A stretch of DNA of 7,843 nt, taken from NCBI GenBank assembly GCA_025937955.1, contig JAICQI010000253.1:1-7843 (forward strand), read 5' to 3'. Positions 5,805 through 7,843 of the stretch are shown here, in pieces. The stretch is from Pyrinomonadaceae bacterium. GTDB lineage: Bacteria > Acidobacteriota > Blastocatellia > Pyrinomonadales > Pyrinomonadaceae. Position numbers and translations under genes: made by a program. The notes beneath the pieces are model-generated. The model searched no databases. It was not told where the DNA came from and saw only the letters and a list, made by a program, of their open reading frames with translations. Numbering within the stretch: position 1 is the first letter of the stretch; each line of letters starts with the position of its first letter.

Positions 5805-6482
5805 GTGAGTAGTAACAACGGGACATTTCCGGTCAAGAAAGATGAACGGCGACTTGCTCGCGGCTCGATGTTACCGCAATGGCAGCTCGAGATACTCAGG
5901 CCGATCGTTGGGTTCTTCAGTCGCGTGTTGTGGAAGATTGAATTTTACGGTTTGGAGAATGTGCCTTCAGATGGCGGGCTGATCATCGCCGCCAATCATC
6001 AGACGTACATCGATCCGTTTTGGATTTCCGTTCCCATCAAACGACCGACGCGATATCTGGCGTGGAGCGATGCTTTTCGTTGGCCGCTCGTTGGCAGATG
6101 TTTGGTGTGGTTTGGCGCGTGGCCGCTGGCGCTTGAAGGTAGCGATCCGGGTGCGATTCGTCGCTCGTTGCAGTGGCTGCGTGATGGTGGCGCGGTGGTG
6201 ATCTTTCCGGAAGGCGGACGCAGCACCGAGGCGGGCTCGCTGGAACGATTTAAAGCTGGTGCGGTGCGGTTGGCGCTGGAGGCGCAGGTGCCGATACTGC
6301 CGGTAACGATCAAGGGCGGAAATCGCATCTGGCCACGAGGCTGGCGTTTTCCGCGGCTGGGAAAAGTGACTGTGACCTACCACCCGCTCTATCACACTGA
6401 GCAATGCCCGGACGAAGAGACCCGCGCCTGCGCGCGCCGTGAAAGCGAGGAATTAGCGAAAGTGATTGCCTCCGCGCTATAG
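5805..6482 (+). CDS. plsC: 1-acyl-glycerol-3-phosphate acyltransferase family protein
   Basis: This 225-residue protein belongs to the PlsC acyltransferase family, which transfers an acyl group to lysophosphatidic acid at the inner membrane to make phosphatidic acid. Block I is NHQTYID, giving the catalytic HX4D pair H65/D70. Block III is FPEGGRS (134-140), which binds the glycerol phosphate. A later ILPVTIKGG strand (164-172) matches block IV. An amphipathic stretch near 30-48 may seat it on the membrane. The GTG at 5805 is the most upstream start, because an in-frame TAA lies at 5796; an ATG at 5868 (residue 22) would remove a charged, poorly conserved tail, and neither has a good ribosome-binding site. 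It probably shares a transcript with the PilZ gene. Related lysophospholipid acyltransferases share these motifs, so the substrate is not certain. Its stop merges with the flanking repeat. Confidence 0.9.
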   Translation: MSSNNGTFPVKKDERRLARGSMLPQWQLEILRPIVGFFSRVLWKIEFYGLENVPSDGGLIIAANHQTYIDPFWISVPIKRPTRYLAWSDAFRWPLVGRCLVWFGAWPLALEGSDPGAIRRSLQWLRDGGAVVIFPEGGRSTEAGSLERFKAGAVRLALEAQVPILPVTIKGGNRIWPRGWRFPRLGKVTVTYHPLYHTEQCPDEETRACARRESEELAKVIASAL

Positions 6483-6496
6483 CCACAAAAAGTTTT

Positions 6497-6525
6497 AGCC
6501 ACAAAAAGGCACAAAAGTCACAAAA
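6497..6525. repeat. left inverted arm of the minisatellite
   Basis: This 29-nt A-rich arm begins AGCCACAAAAAGGCACAAAA. It is the reverse complement of 6733-6761 with one mismatch (T6518 against T6740). A shorter extra copy of its start, AGCCACAAAAAG, lies at 6481-6492 and overlaps the TAG stop of the acyltransferase gene. With the right arm it could bring the whole tandem array into a loop. Confidence 0.85.
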
Positions 6526-6727
6526 AAGAATTTCTCTTAATCAAGAATTTCTCTCAATCAAGAATTTCTCTCAATCAAGAATTTCTCTCAATCAAGAATT
6601 TCTCTTAATAAAGAATTTCTCTTAATCAAGAATTTCTCTCAATCAAGAATTTCTCTCAATAAAGAATTTCTCTCCAATCAAGAATTTCTCTCAATAAAGA
6701 ATTTCTCTTAATCAAGAATTTCTCTTA
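6526..6727. repeat. 17-bp tandem repeat array (minisatellite), about 12 units
   Basis: There are eleven complete units plus a partial twelfth. The consensus is AAGAATTTCTCTYAATM. All complete units are 17 nt except one 18-nt unit (6662-6679, one extra C). Variation is confined to two positions, C or T at 13 and C or A at 17. Each unit contains AGAATTTCT, a dyad with a single central base. There are no spacers, so this is not CRISPR. Both strands carry stops in the repeat, so it is not coding. It sits between the convergent acyltransferase and phosphatase genes. Confidence 0.95.
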
Positions 6728-6732
6728 TTTAG

Positions 6733-6761
6733 TTTTGTGTCTTTTGTGCCTTTTTGTGGCT
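6733..6761. repeat. right inverted arm of the minisatellite
   Basis: This T-rich arm ends in GCCTTTTTGTGGCT and is complementary to 6497-6525 at 28 of 29 positions. It ends 4 nt before the stop codon of the phosphatase gene (6766-6768). In the minus-strand transcript it would be the first sequence after the phosphatase stop. Confidence 0.85.
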
Positions 6762-6765
6762 CGAT

Positions 6766-7533
6766 CTATCGTGTCAGCAGGCGCATCATCACGTCGTGGA
6801 GGAGGCCGTTGGTGGCGAGGAATTGTTCGTTGTAGATGTCGACGGGTTCGTCTTTGAAGTTTGTGACTTTGCCGCCGGCTTCGGAGATCAATAGCGCCCC
6901 TGCTGCGACGTCCCAGGGGCTCAATCCGTCTTCCCAGAACCCGTCGAATCGGCCACAGGCTACATAGGCAAGATCGAGCGCCGCCGAGCCATCGCGCCTG
7001 ACTGCCTGCGCGTACATCGTGAAGTTTGTGAAGTCACGCGCGAAATCTCTTCGTTCGCGAACGTTGTATGGAAAACCCGTGCACAACATCGATCGACTTA
7101 GCTCATCGATCTCTGACACGCGTATCTTTCGATCGTTGAGCGTCGCGCCGTGCCCACGTTCCGCGGCAAACATCTCGTCGCGCATCGGATCGTAAACCAC
7201 GCCGATCTCGAGCACTCCGGCCTGCTCCAGCGCAATCGAAACACAGAAACACGGATAACCGTGCGCGTAGTTTGTAGTACCGTCGAGCGGATCGATGATC
7301 CACTTCCACTCGCTACGCTTCCCACCAACGAGGATCGCTTCGCCTGATTCCTCGGCGAGAATTCCATGCTGTGGATAGTAAGAACGTATCCGCTCAATGA
7401 TCAGATTTTCCGCGGCGATGTCGGCTTCGGTAACAAGATTGATGTCGCCCTTATTGGTGATCTTCGCGACGCCGAGTCGTTGTACCAGCAGATGGCCGGC
7501 CTCGCGGGCCACGTTTATAGCAAAGTTAAGCAA
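6766..7533 (-). CDS. inositol monophosphatase family protein (SuhB-like)
   Basis: This 255-residue protein is a Mg2+-dependent phosphatase of the IMPase/SuhB family. The metal ligands are all present: E61 in EESGE, D81 and D84 in WIIDPLDGTTN (78-88), and D208 in SPWDVAAG (206-212). RRDGSAALDLAYVACGRFDG (179-198) is the usual substrate-side segment. The length is normal. The start is TTG (7533-7531) directly after the TGA stop of hutU, with GGGAG 5 nt upstream inside the hutU end; this gives the expected N-terminus. Substrate is not fixed by sequence: myo-inositol phosphate is likeliest, but family members also dephosphorylate sugar phosphates, and some act as histidinol phosphatases. Being downstream of a histidine-breakdown gene does not settle this. 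It ends 4 nt from the inverted arm of the minisatellite. Confidence 0.93.
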   Translation of the reverse strand: MLNFAINVAREAGHLLVQRLGVAKITNKGDINLVTEADIAAENLIIERIRSYYPQHGILAEESGEAILVGGKRSEWKWIIDPLDGTTNYAHGYPCFCVSIALEQAGVLEIGVVYDPMRDEMFAAERGHGATLNDRKIRVSEIDELSRSMLCTGFPYNVRERRDFARDFTNFTMYAQAVRRDGSAALDLAYVACGRFDGFWEDGLSPWDVAAGALLISEAGGKVTNFKDEPVDIYNEQFLATNGLLHDVMMRLLTR

Positions 7534-7843
7534 TCAAGCTCCCAGCAGAGGAATACTGATCTCTTTCTCGCGCGCAGTGCGTTCCGCTTCTTCGTAACCC
7601 GCATCAACGTGGCGCGCGACACCCAGTCCCGGATCGTTCGTCAACACACGATTGAGTCGTTTCGCAGCCTCGTCAGTGCCATCCGCAACCGACACCTGCC
7701 CTGCGTGCAACGAATAACCAATCCCAACACCGCCGCCGTGATGGAACGAAACCCAACTCGCGCCACTCGCCGTGTTTAGCAGCGCATTCAGGATGGGCCA
7801 ATCAGCCACTGCGTCTGAGCCGTCTTTCATCGCTTCAGTTTCG
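7534..7843 (-). CDS. hutU: urocanate hydratase (urocanase), C-terminal part, cut by window edge
   Basis: About the last 102 residues are present; the gene continues beyond 7843, because the reading frame stays open to the edge. An in-frame ATG at 7830 is internal, not a start. Urocanase is the cytoplasmic, NAD+-dependent second enzyme of histidine catabolism and converts urocanate to imidazolone propionate. Family hallmarks seen here are KDGSDAVADWPILNALLNTA, then SFHHGGGVGIGYSLHAG, and NDPGLGVARHVDAGY near the end. The visible part has no frameshift. The rest of the enzyme lies off the window. The next gene downstream is an IMPase-family phosphatase rather than hutH or hutI, so any hut cluster would lie to the right. 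Confidence 0.93.
   Translation of the reverse strand, partial: ETEAMKDGSDAVADWPILNALLNTASGASWVSFHHGGGVGIGYSLHAGQVSVADGTDEAAKRLNRVLTNDPGLGVARHVDAGYEEAERTAREKEISIPLLGA
7539..7543 (-). promoter_or_regulatory. ribosome-binding site for the phosphatase, inside the hutU end
   Basis: On the minus strand GGGAG lies within the last codons of hutU and 5 nt before the TTG start. It supports the non-ATG start and suggests translational coupling, since the TGA stop and TTG start are adjacent with no gap. Confidence 0.6.

Noticed and set aside
6526..6727. CRISPR array
   Set aside because: Units of 17 nt follow each other directly with no unique spacers, and no cas gene is present. It is a tandem minisatellite.
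6526..6727. Heat-shock-type GAAnnTTC operator array
   Set aside because: Each unit has GAA and TTC separated by one base rather than two, the 17-bp period does not keep helical phase, and the site lies between two gene ends, not at a promoter.
6481..6768. Insertion sequence
   Set aside because: Inverted arms are present, but there is no transposase frame and no clear target-site duplication. It could at most be a non-autonomous element.
7397..7779. Plus-strand frames opposite hutU and the phosphatase
   Set aside because: They are mirror frames of two clearly conserved genes and show no motif of their own.

Overview
This 7.8 kb stretch of moderately GC-rich bacterial chromosome is mostly housekeeping genes. 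Protein style and context suggest a soil-type Acidobacteriota, possibly Blastocatellia/Pyrinomonadales: a fused MoaD-MoaE, a solo LON-domain protein, PilZ proteins and many intergenic dyad repeats. That assignment is an inference; no rRNA or other decisive marker is present. I see no phage, transposase, CRISPR array or toxin-antitoxin genes.

Layout, left to right. (1) 1-239: non-coding, with a 50-bp near-perfect palindrome and a structured leader. (2) 240-644 (+): a solo response-regulator receiver domain. (3) 645-833: three hairpins, the last a likely terminator, then a candidate promoter. (4) 834-2217 (+): a two-gene operon with overlapping ends, a LON substrate-binding-domain protein and a fused molybdopterin synthase (MoaD-MoaE). 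(5) 2209-2285: a dyad repeat of ACGGAT/ATCCGT words that fills the gap between two convergent genes and encodes the last residues of both. (6) 2267-4834 (-): gyrA, complete, with a strong promoter and Shine-Dalgarno. (7) 5077-6482 (+): a tandem PilZ-domain protein followed 11 nt later by a PlsC-type acyltransferase. (8) 6481-6765: 12 tandem 17-bp units between 29-nt inverted arms, again between convergent genes. (9) 6766-7843 (-): an inositol-monophosphatase-family gene with a TTG start directly abutting the stop of hutU (urocanase), which runs off the right edge.

The genes do not form one pathway. They are small independent transcription units: signalling (receiver, PilZ), cofactor synthesis (MoaD-MoaE), DNA topology (GyrA), phospholipid synthesis (PlsC) and histidine catabolism plus a sugar/inositol phosphatase. 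The most unusual content is between and at the ends of genes. Two dyads share an ATCGAT centre and ACGGAT-type words, and one has become part of two coding sequences. A separate minisatellite is bounded by long inverted arms. In proteins, GyrA has Met-Pro where many bacteria have Ser-Ala in the quinolone-binding region, and the molybdopterin synthase fusion keeps an internal Gly-Gly that would have to be freed for sulfur transfer. I found no convincing new multi-gene system.
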